Assembly (NCBI GenBank): GCA_916700875.1
Contig: CAKAKS010000066.1
Location: 3,637,742 to 3,701,741 of the forward strand
Source of the DNA: Sebastes aleutianus
Taxonomy: Eukaryota > Chordata > Actinopteri > Perciformes > Sebastidae
DNA length: 64,000 bases
Direction of reading: 5' to 3'
The stretch's first letter is position 1; the number at the start of each line of letters is the position of its first letter. The notes beneath the pieces are model-generated. The model saw nothing but the letters and a program-made list of their open reading frames with translations. It had not been told where the DNA came from and made no database searches. Below are positions 13,556 through 22,797 of the stretch, piece by piece. The translations under genes were made by a program, and so were the position numbers.

Positions 13556-16500
13556 GCAATTCAGATACATCAGCCTGTACTTTATAAATCTGTCATGGAC
13601 ATGTTTCACTTTTTTCTGATATTTTAGACCAAATGATTAATCAAAGAAATAATCAACAGATTAATCGATAATGAAAATAATGCAGCCCTCCTTCACTTTC
13701 TTTCTTTTTTCTTGTTTTTTGTCTTTCCTGCTTTCATTCTGTCCTTTCTTTTTGTTTTTTCTTTGTCTTTCTTCCTTCCTTTACTTCCTTTTGATTCTTC
13801 CTTTATTTGTTACCACTTTGCTTCCTTCTTCCCTCTTCTATTCTTTCCTTCTTTTTTACCTTCATGCCCTCTTTCCTTCCTAATTTCCCTTTTTCCCCCC
13901 TTCCTTCTATCCTTTGTGTCCTTCTATGAGTTCTATGAATACCTTAACTTGGTACTTTTGATACCTGAATATGTTTTACTTGCAGTACTTGTTTATGGGG
14001 ATAAACTTTAAAAGCAGGACATTAACTAGTAATGGAGTAGGTTTCCACGGTAGTTTTGATACTTTAATCAATTAGTTGTCAACTATTAAATTAACTATTT
14101 TGATAATCGGTTTGAGTAATTTTTTAAGAAAAAAAAAGTCTAAATTCTCTGATTGCAGCTTCTTAAATGTGAATATTTTCTGGTTTCTTCCCTCCTCTAT
14201 GACCGTAAACTGAATATCTTTCAGTTGTGGACAAAACAAGACACTTGAGGACGTCATCTTGGGCTTGTTGGCTAATGGATTAATCAAGAACAATCGACAA
14301 TAAAACTAATCATTAGTTGCAGCGCTACTTGTTTCTCTTAAGCTCTTCTCTGAACCGCTGCCTGCAGCTCTGCGGTGCGTTCCTGAGCCCACTGAGCCAC
14401 CAGGACGCCCACATCCACATTACTCACCACGTTTTTAGCCTGCATGATAAATATTTTGTCTCTTGTGAAAAGATGACTATTTGCAGCCTCTGGGCTCTCC
14501 TTCCCAACAATGAATCAAGTAAAACAGCGAAAACATAAAATCATCGTGAGCTGTCAAAGTTCACCGTTGTGCATTTTAACAGCTGCGGCGAGAGGCCGCG
14601 GGAAGAAGACATCACTTCCTTTGGGGAGTTGTAAACCGAAGAAAGGTTAAGAGCCGAAACTATAGATCATGAGACCCGGTCGCTGCTCCGACAGGTGAGC
14701 GGTGCAGGAGGTGGGTGGTCTGTTTATCCACCTTATCGTGTGTAATAAATTATCACTTTTGGGCTTCATAAAGCCAGAGCAGATGACATCCAGTCCTGTG
14801 TTTTTCAACCCACATCCTCTCCTCCCACCTAGCCGTGCGGAGTCTGCAGCGTGTTACATTGTCATTCACAGAAAGATGAGGTTTCTGTTTCAAAGGGCCA
14901 GCGTGCATGAGGGTACCAGACTGCCTCATTTACATTAGTCTTGGTTATATAAGACATGCTGGGCTTGTTAGCGACACATGCTTTAAACATGAGGATCAGG
15001 TCGAGAGAGGGGAGGCTCTGCAGAGCGCTGGATTCATGTTGAACAATATGAAGAACATTTGACTTTCATGTTGGAAAAGAGTTCCTGCTCTCATTTAAAT
15101 AACCTCTTTGTGTTGTTTCTTGCCTCTCTGAGCTCGTTGTGTGTATTTGAAGTGACAAGCGGTCATGTATTAAACATCCTGCAGTTAGATTTGACTCTAA
15201 TGGATCTCTCTGAGCGTTGTCAGCCAAAACAAAGGTTGTGTTCAAATGACAAATAATCTCAGCGCTTTGTTGTGTCGGACACTTATTTAAGCTGTTAAAG
15301 AATAAAAGCTGCTGAAAGCCCAATCAGAGCAGAGAGCAGAAGAGGAGACGTGAGCAGCATGTGTTGACTGGAGTGTTGAAGGTAAATGGTGATGTTGTGT
15401 TTGTCGTCCTGGATTCATCACAGATGTTTATTGGTTATTTCTGATCCAATAAGGAGATTTTGTTCAAGATTTCTAAACCTTTTCAGTGACCGCTGAATCT
15501 GAGTTGACCTTAATCTGTGTGGACACAACTTTTCTATATTTAGGCTGGTTGCCAGGTTGCGAATGTAAAATAAATAGAGGGTGTTGTACAGGCTGTAAAG
15601 CCCTCTGAGACAAATGTGTGATTTTGTGCTGTATACATGAATAAACTTGACTTGTCAAAAACAGGCCCTAGGCCAAATTCAGATTTGGACCACCCCGATG
15701 GTTTTAAGACAAAAATTAAGATTTATATTTTTTTATATTCAGAGGAAGTTTAGGCAACACAACAACATAGTTGATCCAGATGTTCCAGATGTTTACTGTA
15801 GTAGGCCTACACTGCTTAGGTTATTTTTAGGGGTGTGACAAAATATCGTAAAAACGTTACGATATGCATCGTCGAGACGAAAAACTGAATCACGATATCA
15901 GGGCATAATAGGTACTACGTACATACAAGCTTCAGAGCTAAAGCTGCAGCCTCTTCCTGCTGCTGTTCAAGGCCTCTGGACGGAGGCTGAGTACGCGTCA
16001 TATCTTCGGGGTACAACACGTGTGCAGTAAAATCTGGTCTGCCCTCGCCGAAATTGAACCAATCGCAACGCACGGCTGCAGCTTCAGTTCACTGCACATG
16101 TGTTATACCCCCAGAGCCATGTCCGCCCGTGACCCAGCCTCCTTTCATAGGCCCACACACACACACAGCGCAGCCAGTGAACAGCTGAGCGGTGGAGGAG
16201 ACGGGTTGACGCTACGCTCGTTGCTGTTAGTAAGTGCAATAAAACTTTGCAAGTCCGCTGTCTCTCATCCTCTCATCCTCTCATCCTCTCATCCTCTCAT
16301 CCTCCGCCGCTATGTTTACACGAGCAGAACGCGTTAGCTCGGCGGCTAACAGCTAACTGTAAACACGTGTAAGTTATTTAGTTGAGTTGTGAATGACTTT
16401 AGTTCCTCTAGTAAGCCGTGTTTCAGTGAATGTGTCTTCATAAAGTATAAAGGAGCAACGAAACCCTCGGCTACACAAGAATCTGACTGGTAAACTGATC

Positions 16501-19500
16501 AGCTGGCTGAGACAAAGCCCCTCCACCCACCAGCCCTACCAGTCCTAACGTTACCTGCAGCAGTGAGTGACATCAGCAGATGACAGGAGGAAGGACTGAT
16601 ACTGACTGATGGAGGACAAAGGACAGGAGGAAGGACTGATACTGACTGATGGAGGACAGGAGGAAGGATTGATTCTGACTGATAGAGGACAGGAGGAAGG
16701 ACTGATACTGACTGATGGAGGACAGGAGGAAGGACTGATTCTGACTGATGGAGGACAGGAGGAAGGATTGATTCTGACTGATAGAGGACAGAGGACAGGA
16801 GGAAGGACTGATACTGACTGATAGAGGACAGGACAGGAGGAAGGACTGATACTGACTGATGGAGGACAGGAGGAAGGACTGATTCTGACTGATGGAGGAA
16901 GGATTGATTCTGACTGATAGAGGACAGGAGGAAGGACTGATACTGACTGATGGAGGACAGAGGACAGGAGGAAGGACTGATACTGACTGATAGAGGACAG
17001 AGGACAGGAGGAAGGACTGATGCCATAAAAAATTGATTTATAGGACGAACAACAGCATTGTTTTGCATTTTGTGTCTTTTGAATAAAAGGCTATTTTTTC
17101 AGTCACATATTTTCATCATTCAAGGTTTGTTAAAATTATTGTTATAATATCGTATTGAGATCGTGAACTCAATATCGTGTATCGTATCGTGAGCTGAATG
17201 ACTCGTCACACCCCTGGTTATTTTGTTACAATGTGTTTCCGAACACTTTCTAGAAGGACTCCTGTGTCTTACTGAGTTGAACTTAGAGAAATGGAACGAA
17301 GCTGACTGTTAGCTTAGCTTAGCATAAAGACTGGAAACGGGGGGAAACAGCTAGCATGGCTCTCTCCAAAGGTAACAAAATCCACCTCCCAGCACCTCTA
17401 ACATGTCATATCTCGTTTGTTTTCATCCGTACAAAAACTAAAGTGTAAAAATAGCATTTCACCGTTTTACGGTGTGTTATGTGTCGGATTAATTTTTTGG
17501 CTGCGACCGGTAAAACATGAACCTGGAATCACCGCTGGTTGCCTGGCAACTGCTGAGCCAAGAACTAGACAGATAGGAGAGATGTTTCAAGTGCAGAGCA
17601 TCTCCGTGCAGCCTCCTGTCCAATTTACTGGATTTGTCAGTTTTTATAGAGGAGTCTCTAACTTTGCAAGTTTCCATACAACTCAACATCACTCAACTCT
17701 TCTCCAACACACCAGGATTTACTCCCCACATGTTTCCACCTATCTTACCTTCATCAGAATGATGTCTGATGATTTCTTTGTATATACGTCTATTAGTCAT
17801 GTGACTTATAAATCAACCTGCACAATAGATATACTAAACCTTACAGTCATCTTTCTTTTATAAAATACAATATTTACTCTTAATAGGAAAAGATTTACAA
17901 GAAAAATAAATGACTGAAGGCAAGATTGTTGTTAATGTTTGGAGAGTGTGGTATACTGGAGGAGAGCTGTGCAGTGTGTTTAATTATCAGCCACGGCAGC
18001 GACGCTGGTATTGTTTTACCTTGTTCGTCTGTGTGAGTGTCATCATGGAGACAACTAGCAAGAACCACCACTTGGTGTTGTGGCTGGTGTGATTCCAGAT
18101 CTCTAGTTTTGACTGTTTTTAGAGAACTTTAGGATCACAAAGTCCTCTGTTGAAGGTCTGAGCAGCCAACATAGTTCAGCAAGATTACAGGCAGAAGATC
18201 AGTAAACAATCCTGTTTGAGTGGTTTCAAATATGTTGCTTTTTCAGTAACTATTTGTTGCCATTATTGAGCATTTTTATGCCTCTGTGTTGGCAACAGCT
18301 GTGGCCGGAGGCATTATGTTTTTTCGGGTTGTCCGTATGTTTCTCGTTAACGTGATATCTCAGGAACACCTGGAGTGAATTTCTTCAAATTTGGTACAAA
18401 CATCCACTTGGACTCAAGGATGAACTGATTGGATTTTTGTGGTCAAAGGTCAAGGTCACTGTGACCTCACGTCCATCCCATTCTCATGATATCTCGGGAA
18501 CGCCTGGAGAGAACTTCTCCAAATGTTGGACTTAAGGATGAACTGATTAGATTTTGGTGGTCAAAAGTTACTGTGAACTCACAAAATGTGTTTTTGGCCA
18601 TAAGTCAAGAAGTTATATGCGAATTGTGACAATATAATGTCTAATGCTGGGTACACACTACACAAGAATCGAGCCGATTTTGGGCACGATTCCCTCTCTC
18701 CTAACGATCGTCAGCAAAGCCCTGATTTTCTGATGGTTCTAAAGATTATCTCTCCAGATATTCCTGTGGTTTGAGGTATGTGTAGAGTGTTTTTTACATC
18801 CCCCGATTGGCTCGGAAGTCCATCCTGGATGCAATTTCAAATCATAAATATTTAACATGTTCAATATTTTTGATGGGATATCCTGTTGTGTGTGTGTGTG
18901 TGTGTGTGTGTGTGGGGAACCCCGAGGACAGCCGTGGAAAAGAATGATAGCCAATAGAGAACCAAGCTGACTGAAGAAGTAGTAGTAAGATGGAGCTCAG
19001 AAACTGAGGACCAACTTGTTGATTTGTGGCAACAACACAAGTGTTTTATTAACGTGTCTCCATGACTTCATCCATCCATCATGAATTTTTAGTACAAAGT
19101 AGTGCAAAAACTAACGTTGCTAATTCTTTCTCCCGTCGTCCGCCATGTTTGTTTACACTAAAGTCACGTTTGATCACACGAGATTTCCGTTTTTTTTGTT
19201 CATGAATGAATCTGTTAGTGTGTGGTGTGTGCTGTTTTGGCCAAATCGTTGCTCTCCACACACTATAGGAACAACATCACGTGTTGGGCTCTCTCACATT
19301 TTCAACATCTGTTAATATTTGAAAAATCTTTTAGTGTGGGCCAGCCTTAACCGGATAAAATGAATAAAAAGTGATGACATTTTGGACAGACATGGATGTA
19401 AGCGGTTGGTGGAGGCATACAACCGCGAGGCTGTAATTCTAGTTTGTCTGTCTAACTCGTCCTTAATGTCCTCTTTTGAGGCTCGAAGCCTCACCGTCCC

Positions 19501-20564
19501 CCTGAGGCAGCTTTTTGAGATCAACTTACTTTCTTAATTTTATATACTTCCTGTCGGGATGGGACATGTAATACTGTAATACAGAAGGTTGGTATGAATC
19601 AATGAAATAACAGCTGGGAGAAAGGAGACGGCTGGAGCTGCTGTTTTATCGGAAAGAGATGCTGATATATGCCCGTTTATACCTGCTGGTACAGGGATAA
19701 TCACAGTTTTATTGGAAAGAAATGTTGATTTATGCCTAAATAGAAACCTCATGAAGATTCTTCCTGGACATAAAGTGGATTCAAATAATGTTTATCTATA
19801 TTTCTTCATTAGCTGTTGCTTAAAGTCATTGAGCTGAAAAACCTTGGACTGAACACTCTTCCACGTCATCGCACTCATCTTTTCTTCGTTCCCACCTTCC
19901 GTCTACCACCCACTGCTGCTGCTTCCATTTTTAACACTCCTCCACCAGGCTGAGATGGACGGAGCCTGAGGGTGTCATGAACCTTTTAAAACTGCCGTCT
20001 GTCTGGCCTCATTTTCCTCCTCCTCCTCTTTTGTGTTTCCTGAACATCTCACCTTGCATCCTTGGATATCCGAGCCTTCTCGAAGGAGAACTTGGGCAGG
20101 CCGCTGGAGTCGTAGGTCCTGGACGTGGGCTCGGCCGACACCCCGGATTTGGCCCCTTTCCTTCTGTTGAGGCTTTCCTTGATGCGAACACTGAGGTTGG
20201 GGCTGTTCCTGCTGCTGACTTTGATGGAAGGAGTCCTCGACGACACCGACGGCCCGCTCTGGCTCTTCATCACGTCCTGCAGCTTGTTGAGCTGGACGCA
20301 CTTGCTCTGCAGCTCCTCGCTCAGCTCGGCCAGAGCTCGCGTCTGTTTGGCCAGCTGCTCCTGGAGACCTTTGATCTGCTGCTCTTTGGCACAAAGCTCC
20401 TCGTCCCTCCTCTTGCCCTCTCGCTCCAGCTCATCCACTCGGGCCCTCAGGGAGTCCAGGGGCGAGTTCTTGAACCCCTGATCTTTGTGGCCTCGGCAGT
20501 TGGAGGCACCGCCGGAGCCGTCGGTGTGTTTGTAACGCTTTGACTTCATCGAACCGTTCCCCAT
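3145..20564 (-). CDS. prkg2: prkg2, cGMP-dependent protein kinase II (N-terminal part, five coding exons)
   Basis: Joined coding segments on the minus strand are 20564-20053, 12783-12617, 7623-7510, 5408-5303 and 3208-3145, giving 963 nt or 321 codons. All splice phases match and every border is AG/GT. The protein opens with MGNGS, a myristoylation signal that in the mammalian enzyme anchors the kinase to membrane. A leucine/charge heptad coiled coil follows (about residues 38-98), used for dimerisation. Next come an autoinhibitory stretch containing GAKSGVSAEP (about 136-147) and the cGMP-binding site A with FGELAILYNCTRTAS (about 247-261). The start of site B ends at DCLEV. The match is to kinase II and not kinase I: KNQYLKRLELQQIKDMVECM and WALDREVFQNIMRRTA are kinase II signatures. 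The rest of site B and the catalytic domain are not in the window, so the gene continues to the left. It phosphorylates Ser/Thr substrates in response to cGMP. The next gene upstream, in the same direction, is rasgef1b. Confidence 0.95.
3744..4263. mobile_element. MITE-like element with about 45-bp inverted ends
   Basis: Left end CTGCGTTCCAGACAA...AATTTCCAACCTCC (3747-3787) is matched in inverse by GGAGGTTGGAACTTGG...TTGTCTGGAATGCAG (4218-4262). It lies in the intron between prkg2 exons at 3.2 and 5.3 kb. There is no coding capacity. A fish family beginning with TGCGTTCCA is common; the superfamily was not decided. Confidence 0.7.
4492..4848. mobile_element. MITE-like element with inverted ends reading (G)TTCACACTAC
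   Basis: Left end TAAGCTGCATTCACACTAC and right end GTAGTGTGAACACAGCATTA are imperfect inverted repeats of about 28 bp around 357 bp. No protein frame of substance is present. No clear target duplication was seen. Confidence 0.7.
5303..5408 (-). CDS. prkg2: prkg2 coding exon 4 (end of site A, linker to site B)
   Basis: This 106-nt exon has acceptor AG at 5409-5410 and donor GTTAGC at 5302-5297. It encodes AVKEVRVWALDREVFQNIMR and then RTAETRHEQYRNFLR, the C-helix and linker between the two cGMP sites. It is nearly identical to the human segment except for the first eight residues. The donor GTTAGC is weaker than the GTRAGT consensus. Confidence 0.95.
6587..6762 (+). mobile_element. hAT-like fragment starting TAGGGCTGGGCAATATGG
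   Basis: The 5' end TAGGGCTGGGCAATATGG followed by ATATTGATATTGCGACGATAA is a recurrent fish hAT-type end. The opposite end is not evident, so this copy is truncated. Confidence 0.55.
6880..7090 (+). repeat. Fragment of a common fish interspersed repeat (GAACCTCTAAAGCTCACTAATT type)
   Basis: It contains CCTCTAAAGCTCACTAATT and a GGTTGCCTCATGGTGACAACA block. These belong to the same family as 17281-17540, where the neighbouring part of the consensus is seen. Confidence 0.4.
7510..7623 (-). CDS. prkg2: prkg2 coding exon 3 (cGMP-binding cassette A)
   Basis: This 114-nt exon has an AG acceptor at 7624-7625 and donor GTAAAG at 7509-7504. It encodes DGKLDVFQQSKLLTSI, then VWTTFGELAILYNCTRTASVR. 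FGELAILYNCTRTAS is the phosphate-binding cassette: the Glu binds the ribose 2'-OH, the Arg the cyclic phosphate, and the Thr after it is typical of cGMP-selective sites. All are intact, so site A is predicted to bind cGMP. Confidence 0.95.
7885..8223 (+). mobile_element. hAT-like MITE, TAG(A/G)GCTGCAAC ends (family A), 339 bp
   Basis: The ends TAGAGCTGCAAC and GTTGCAGCCCTA are inverted. The flanks AATCCTGG (7877-7884) and AATCTTGG (8224-8231) are an 8-bp target duplication with one change. The inside is rich in ATTAATCGATTAGTTG motifs. This is the most complete of at least eight family A copies in the window, and its end 260 bp from prkg2 exon 7510-7623 makes it intronic. No transposase is present. 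Confidence 0.85.
9008..9111 (+). repeat. Short interspersed repeat (TTAAAGGAGCAGTGTGTAGGA)
   Basis: The start AAAGGAGCAGTGTGTAGGATTT and inner GTTGCAGATTGCAACCAACT are typical of an abundant teleost MITE. It is cut off where the element at 9112 begins. Confidence 0.55.
9112..9853 (+). mobile_element. hAT-like non-autonomous element, CTAGGGCTGTCAA ends (family B)
   Basis: The inverted ends are CTAGGGCTGTCAA (9112) and TTGACAACCCTAG (9841-9853). Sub-terminal TTAATCGTGATTAATCGC motifs are present and the length is about 742 bp. Partial copies of the same inside occur at 27210-27565 (inverted) and 44460-44635. The short frame ending TTAVSVSVC recurs in the copy at 27.4 kb, which shows shared ancestry and not a gene. 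Confidence 0.8.
10941..11005 (+). repeat. Left copy of about 65-bp direct duplication
   Basis: CCTCCACAGATTTCTTTCAC...CTTCTTCTCCTTCT is repeated at 11989-12050 with about 80 percent identity, flanking about 1 kb of other repeats. Confidence 0.7.
11042..11141. repeat. Near-perfect palindrome
   Basis: CTGTCTTTTCCTAA (11042-11055) pairs with TTAGGAAAAGACAG (11128-11141). Inside, TTTCCTTTGACCTCA (11061-11075) pairs with TGAGGTCAAGGAAA (11089-11102). It looks like a foldback MITE core. Confidence 0.8.
11455..11680 (+). repeat. LINE-like 3' tail
   Basis: It includes TTCGGACATGTAATATTTATT and ends in GTTCGAAATAAAG followed by A-rich sequence, a common 3' end of fish LINE copies. No reverse transcriptase frame is present. 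Confidence 0.45.
11989..12050 (+). repeat. Right copy of about 65-bp direct duplication
   Basis: CCTCCACAGATTTTTCCAC...TTCTTCTCCTGC mirrors 10941-11005 in the same orientation. Confidence 0.7.
12617..12783 (-). CDS. prkg2: prkg2 coding exon 2 (start of cGMP-binding site A)
   Basis: The exon has 167 nt with phase 2 in and phase 1 out. The acceptor AG is at 12784-12785 and the donor GTACGT at 12616-12611. It encodes VKKLLTDSLNKNQYLKRLEL and continues through VECMYERTYQQGEYVIKQGE to LFVLA, the start of the first cyclic-nucleotide-binding fold. The phase joins AG|T (Ser) to the first coding exon and G|AT (Asp) to the next. Confidence 0.95.
12875..13131. repeat. Composite inverted and direct repeat in prkg2 intron
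   Basis: AATGAACAGGGTGCCAT...GTCTTTAGGTTTGTTTT occurs at 12875-12922 and again at about 13009-13055 in the same orientation. TACTGAGCTTTAAACT...TCTCTCCTCACTGAC (12926-12991) is matched in inverse by 13061-13131. The unit lies about 90 bp upstream (in transcript sense) of prkg2 exon 12617-12783. Confidence 0.8.
13510..13555. repeat. (AAC)15 microsatellite
   Basis: Perfect trinucleotide run; the prkg2 transcript strand reads (GTT)n. Confidence 0.95.
13617..13688 (+). mobile_element. Family A hAT-like MITE, 3' fragment
   Basis: TTCTGATATTTTAGACCAAA...TTAATCGATAATGAAAATAA...GCAGCCCT corresponds to the end of the 7885-8223 element. Confidence 0.65.
13689..13910 (+). repeat. Pyrimidine-rich low-complexity tract (CTTT/CCTT)n
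   Basis: About 220 bp of degenerate CTTTCTTCCTT sequence. The Phe/Leu/Ser-rich open frames over it are artefacts. Confidence 0.85.
14058..14329 (+). mobile_element. Family A hAT-like MITE, nearly full internal copy
   Basis: It shares TTAGTTGTCAACTATTAAATTA, GCTTCTTAAATGTGAATATTTTCTGG and the end ATTAGTTGCAGC with 7885-8223. The first TIR is lost. Confidence 0.7.
15590..15657 (+). repeat. LINE/SINE 3' tail
   Basis: TGTAAAGCCCTCTGAGACAAA...GTATACATGAATAAACTTGACTTG is the usual 3' end of L2-clade LINE or related SINE copies in fish. The 5' part is not recognisable. Confidence 0.5.
16264..16303. repeat. 8-bp tandem repeat (CTCATCCT)5
   Basis: Five perfect units inside the hAT-like element. Confidence 0.9.
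16579..17018. repeat. 33-bp minisatellite inside hAT-like element
   Basis: The unit GGAGGACAGGAGGAAGGACT plus GATACTGACTGAT is repeated about 13 times with GAT(A/T)CTGACT variants and short insertions. As 33 is divisible by three, both strands stay open for long stretches (up to 189 codons on the minus strand); these are not genes. Confidence 0.92.
17281..17540 (+). repeat. Common fish interspersed repeat (GCTTAGCATAAAGACTGGAAAC)
   Basis: It contains TTAGCTTAGCATAAAGACTGG, GGGGAAACAGCTAGCATGGC, AACATGTCATATCTCGTTTG and TTTTACGGTGTGTTATGTG in the order known from many teleost genomes. It starts about 65 bp after the hAT-like element. Related fragments are at 35.1, 43.1 and 54.7 kb. Confidence 0.6.
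18250..18641 (+). repeat. Interspersed repeat with internal duplication, left part
   Basis: It starts near GGCCGGAGGCATTATG. TGATATCTCAGGAACACCTGGAG...AAGGATGAACTGATTGGATTT recurs about 120 bp further on as GATATCTCGGGAACGCCTGGAG...AAGGATGAACTGATTAGATTT. Its tail, GGAGGCATACAACCGCGAGG, appears at 19409 after an insertion. Confidence 0.65.
18642..19350 (+). mobile_element. DNA transposon-like insertion nested in the 18250-19440 repeat
   Basis: The ends TAATGCTGGGTACACACTA and TAGTGTGGGCCAGCCTTA are imperfect inverted repeats. The insertion splits the older repeat, whose remainder resumes at about 19351. It contains a (TG)14 run (18887-18914). No transposase is present. Confidence 0.6.
18887..18914. 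repeat. (TG)14 microsatellite
   Basis: Perfect dinucleotide run within the nested insertion. Confidence 0.95.
19351..19445 (+). repeat. Interspersed repeat, right part (continuation of 18250-18641)
   Basis: ATGACATTTTGGACAGACATGG and GGTGGAGGCATACAACCGCG are the usual end of this fish repeat, displaced by the 0.7-kb insertion. Confidence 0.55.
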
Positions 20565-20572
20565 CTTGTCAC
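20053..20572 (-). CDS. prkg2: prkg2 first coding exon (myristoylation site, coiled coil, autoinhibitory region)
   Basis: The start codon is at 20562-20564, preceded by eight non-coding bases and an AG acceptor at 20573-20575 after a T-rich tract. Coding covers 20564-20053 (512 nt, 170 codons plus two bases). The donor is GTGAGA at 20052-20047. Residues 2-6 (GNGSM) fit N-myristoylation. LREQL/LAELSEELQ-type heptads, seen here as GLQEQLAKQTRALAELSEEL, form the dimer coiled coil. NRRKGAKSGVSAEP resembles the human autoinhibitory sequence. The stretch between coil and autoinhibitor (about residues 100-135) is Ser-rich and less conserved than the rest. A 188-codon frame on the opposite strand is only a shadow of this GC-rich exon. 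Confidence 0.95.
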
Positions 20573-20651
20573 CTGAGCAGACAAAAAAAAAAAGATTTAA
20601 ACCTGCCAGACCAGAGAGAGAGCTTTCCTGTTAGCTGTTGATTCAACGGAC

Positions 20652-21856
20652 GCAGCTGTCAATCACTCGCCAACTCCGATCAAACGGTCAAACTAGGCAG
20701 CGCTGATCAAATATTAATCAATATTCTGTTACTGTAATGCCTATTTCTCTCCTCAAATGTTTTCAGAAACATCTTGTAGTGCACGGTTAACTGGGGTGGG
20801 ACGATACACCTATCTCCACGATACTTGGGTGGCGATTCGATATGTACTGCGATTTTAAAGTATTGCGATTTATTGCAATTTTTGTTAACTTTTTTAACAC
20901 TAGACCATTGGAAAAAATTAATCATTTTCAGCATGTATGTAGTCAGAGATGTGTAATTTTTTGGGATGTGAAATGTAATGTTTTAGACTTCTGGTGAATA
21001 TAATCCATCAATCTTATTTCCATATATGTATTTTGTATATACAGTTCCCTTTGTTAACACCTTATTTTGAAAACCAGACGTAGTCCCACATGTCTACTTC
21101 CTCTAACTTCTCCAAGGTCGTCTCTAGCTCTCCCGTCAGCTCCGTTCTCTTTAAACATCCATGGTCAGCTCCATCGGGGCCGTCTGAATGCATTTAACAT
21201 AAATGTCAGTATGTGGGTGCTCTACAGTTGTAACGTCGGACCATTTGACCACGGAGATGAGAGCGACGGCTGGCTCGACCGCAACGTTACCGCGATACGA
21301 TAACGTTTCCTGTCCGTGACAGAGTTAGCATGCAGCTTTAGCCGTGATGTCTAGCTCTGCTTTTCCTGTTAATGTGTGAAACCCAAAGTGTTTCCATACT
21401 TTACTGGATGTGTAGTGTTTACCACGCTGGTTTCTACTGTTTCAGCTCACTGCGGTTTGTTTTGGTTGACGGATACGGAACGAATATGACGTCACGTTAC
21501 TCAGACTACAACAATAAAAGCGGTAACTTTCTTCTACCTCCGCATAGACTCAAATAAAGCAAATATATCGAATCTGGCATTAAAAAATTTCAATCTATTT
21601 TTTTTCCCAGCCTTAATGTTTAGCTGTGAAATGAGAAAGTGTGCTCCGGCTGGTCGGCGGTGCTTGGTATTTCCTCAACTGATCTCAACATGACTGCCAG
21701 GTCACAAACTTTCTCATTTTACAGCTAAACAGTACACTACAAGATGTTTCTGAAAACATTTGAGGTGAGAAATAGACATTACAGCAACAGAATATTGATT
21801 AATATTTGATCAGCGCTGCCTAGTTGGATCGGAGTTTGCGAGTGATTGACAGCTGC
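20652..21856. repeat. Large inverted repeat, about 130-bp arms, interrupted by a hAT-like insertion
   Basis: The left arm at 20652-20783 (GCAGCTGTCAATCACTCGC...CATCTTGTAGTGCAC) is matched in inverse by 21732-21856. Between them, 21619-21640 and 21706-21728 (TTTAGCTGTGAAATGAGAAAG and inverse) form a second hairpin. The unit continues to about 22015 (GCTCCATTTCTACCTACTGC). It occupies the first prkg2 intron, 80 bp from the first coding exon. Confidence 0.8.
20791..21617. mobile_element. hAT-like insertion in the palindromic repeat
   Basis: It begins CTGGGGTGGGACGATACACC and has TATGTACTGCGATTTTAAAG motifs; the far end is TTTTCCCAGCCTT. It separates GTAGTGCAC... from TTTAGCTGTGAAATG, which are adjacent in the presumed palindrome. 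Borders are approximate and no target duplication is clear. Confidence 0.5.
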
Positions 21857-22797
21857 TCAGAGACGGCAAGGCTCCAGCTGGCTCTGATTGGTTGTTTTCC
21901 TCCGGTCTGTCAAATCTTGCAGACACCGGATGACACAGAGGCACATGATTTTTTTATAAAATAACTTTTTTTTAAAATCATATTTGCTCCATTTCTACCT
22001 ACTGCTGCTTTAAAATCAGTATTAGCTGAAATGATTCATCAACAGTACGGTTACTTTTAGCAGGAACAGGTCTGTTTTCAGGAAGCAGGGAGTGAGGTTT
22101 CAAACAAAAGAGCTGACGCTGTGAGGAGAGAAAACCGGAGAAAGAGCAAATCAGTATATAATGGTCAATGAGTGTGTCCTCTCCATTTATTATTCAGGAG
22201 GCAGGAAGTATTACATTACATCAACAGTCACTCCCTATATCTGCTCAGTACACCAGCAGCAGAGAGGGAGATGCTCTTCAGGAAAAAAAAAAAATAATCA
22301 AAATAAGAAAATAATTGAAGTGATCTTTTAAAGCATGTTTCTGTCCACATAGTAAAGAGTGTATCTGGAGAAAATAAATGTCAGAGAACAATCCTGTTTT
22401 TGTTGTCGCCCACTGACACACACAGTAGACTTCATTCATTACATTCCTGCTCTGACACAGTGAGTGGATGTCAGATCACACTGCTCTCAAACACTATTAT
22501 GACATCATTTATAAACTTATTTAGAAAAATGACCACTGAAATTCACCTTATTTTTATTATTTTCTTTTTGTTTAAAGCTTCAACTCTTTGACTGGAACAT
22601 GCAATATTTCCAGGTGTTTCATATTAAAAATAATCCCCATCTATTTCTGCCTGCAGGTAATTAAAACAAATTGGGTTAAGTTTATAAGAGCATCATACAC
22701 CTGCAACTTCCAATGCCTCGTCATGCTTCTCCTCCTGAGATGAGATGAGAGTGATGACTGAGTCTGTGTTTAGTTCAGAGTTAATCTCTCTACTCAC

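Larger units (their letters stand above)
15828..17216. mobile_element. hAT-like non-autonomous transposon, 1389 bp, perfect 8-bp target duplication
   Basis: The ends TAGGGGTGTGAC and GTCACACCCCTG are inverted with one mismatch. The flanks GTTATTTT (15820-15827) and GTTATTTT (17217-17224) are an exact 8-bp duplication, the size made by hAT transposases. Sub-terminal ATATCGTATCGTGA repeats fit hAT binding sites. The inside carries a GC-rich, CpG-containing stretch (about 15940-16360), an 8-bp tandem run and a 33-bp minisatellite. No transposase frame exists. It lies in the large prkg2 intron. Confidence 0.9.

Noticed and set aside
13671..14011. Phe/Leu/Ser-rich frames suggesting a membrane protein
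   Set aside because: Product of a pyrimidine-rich low-complexity tract (CTTT/CCTT)n.
16499..17068. 189-codon minus-strand frame rich in Ser/Pro/Leu
   Set aside because: It only translates the 33-bp minisatellite, whose length is a multiple of three; the complementary strand is open too.
19977..20543. 188-codon plus-strand frame
   Set aside because: Lies antisense to the first prkg2 coding exon; long shadow frames are expected over GC-rich coding sequence.
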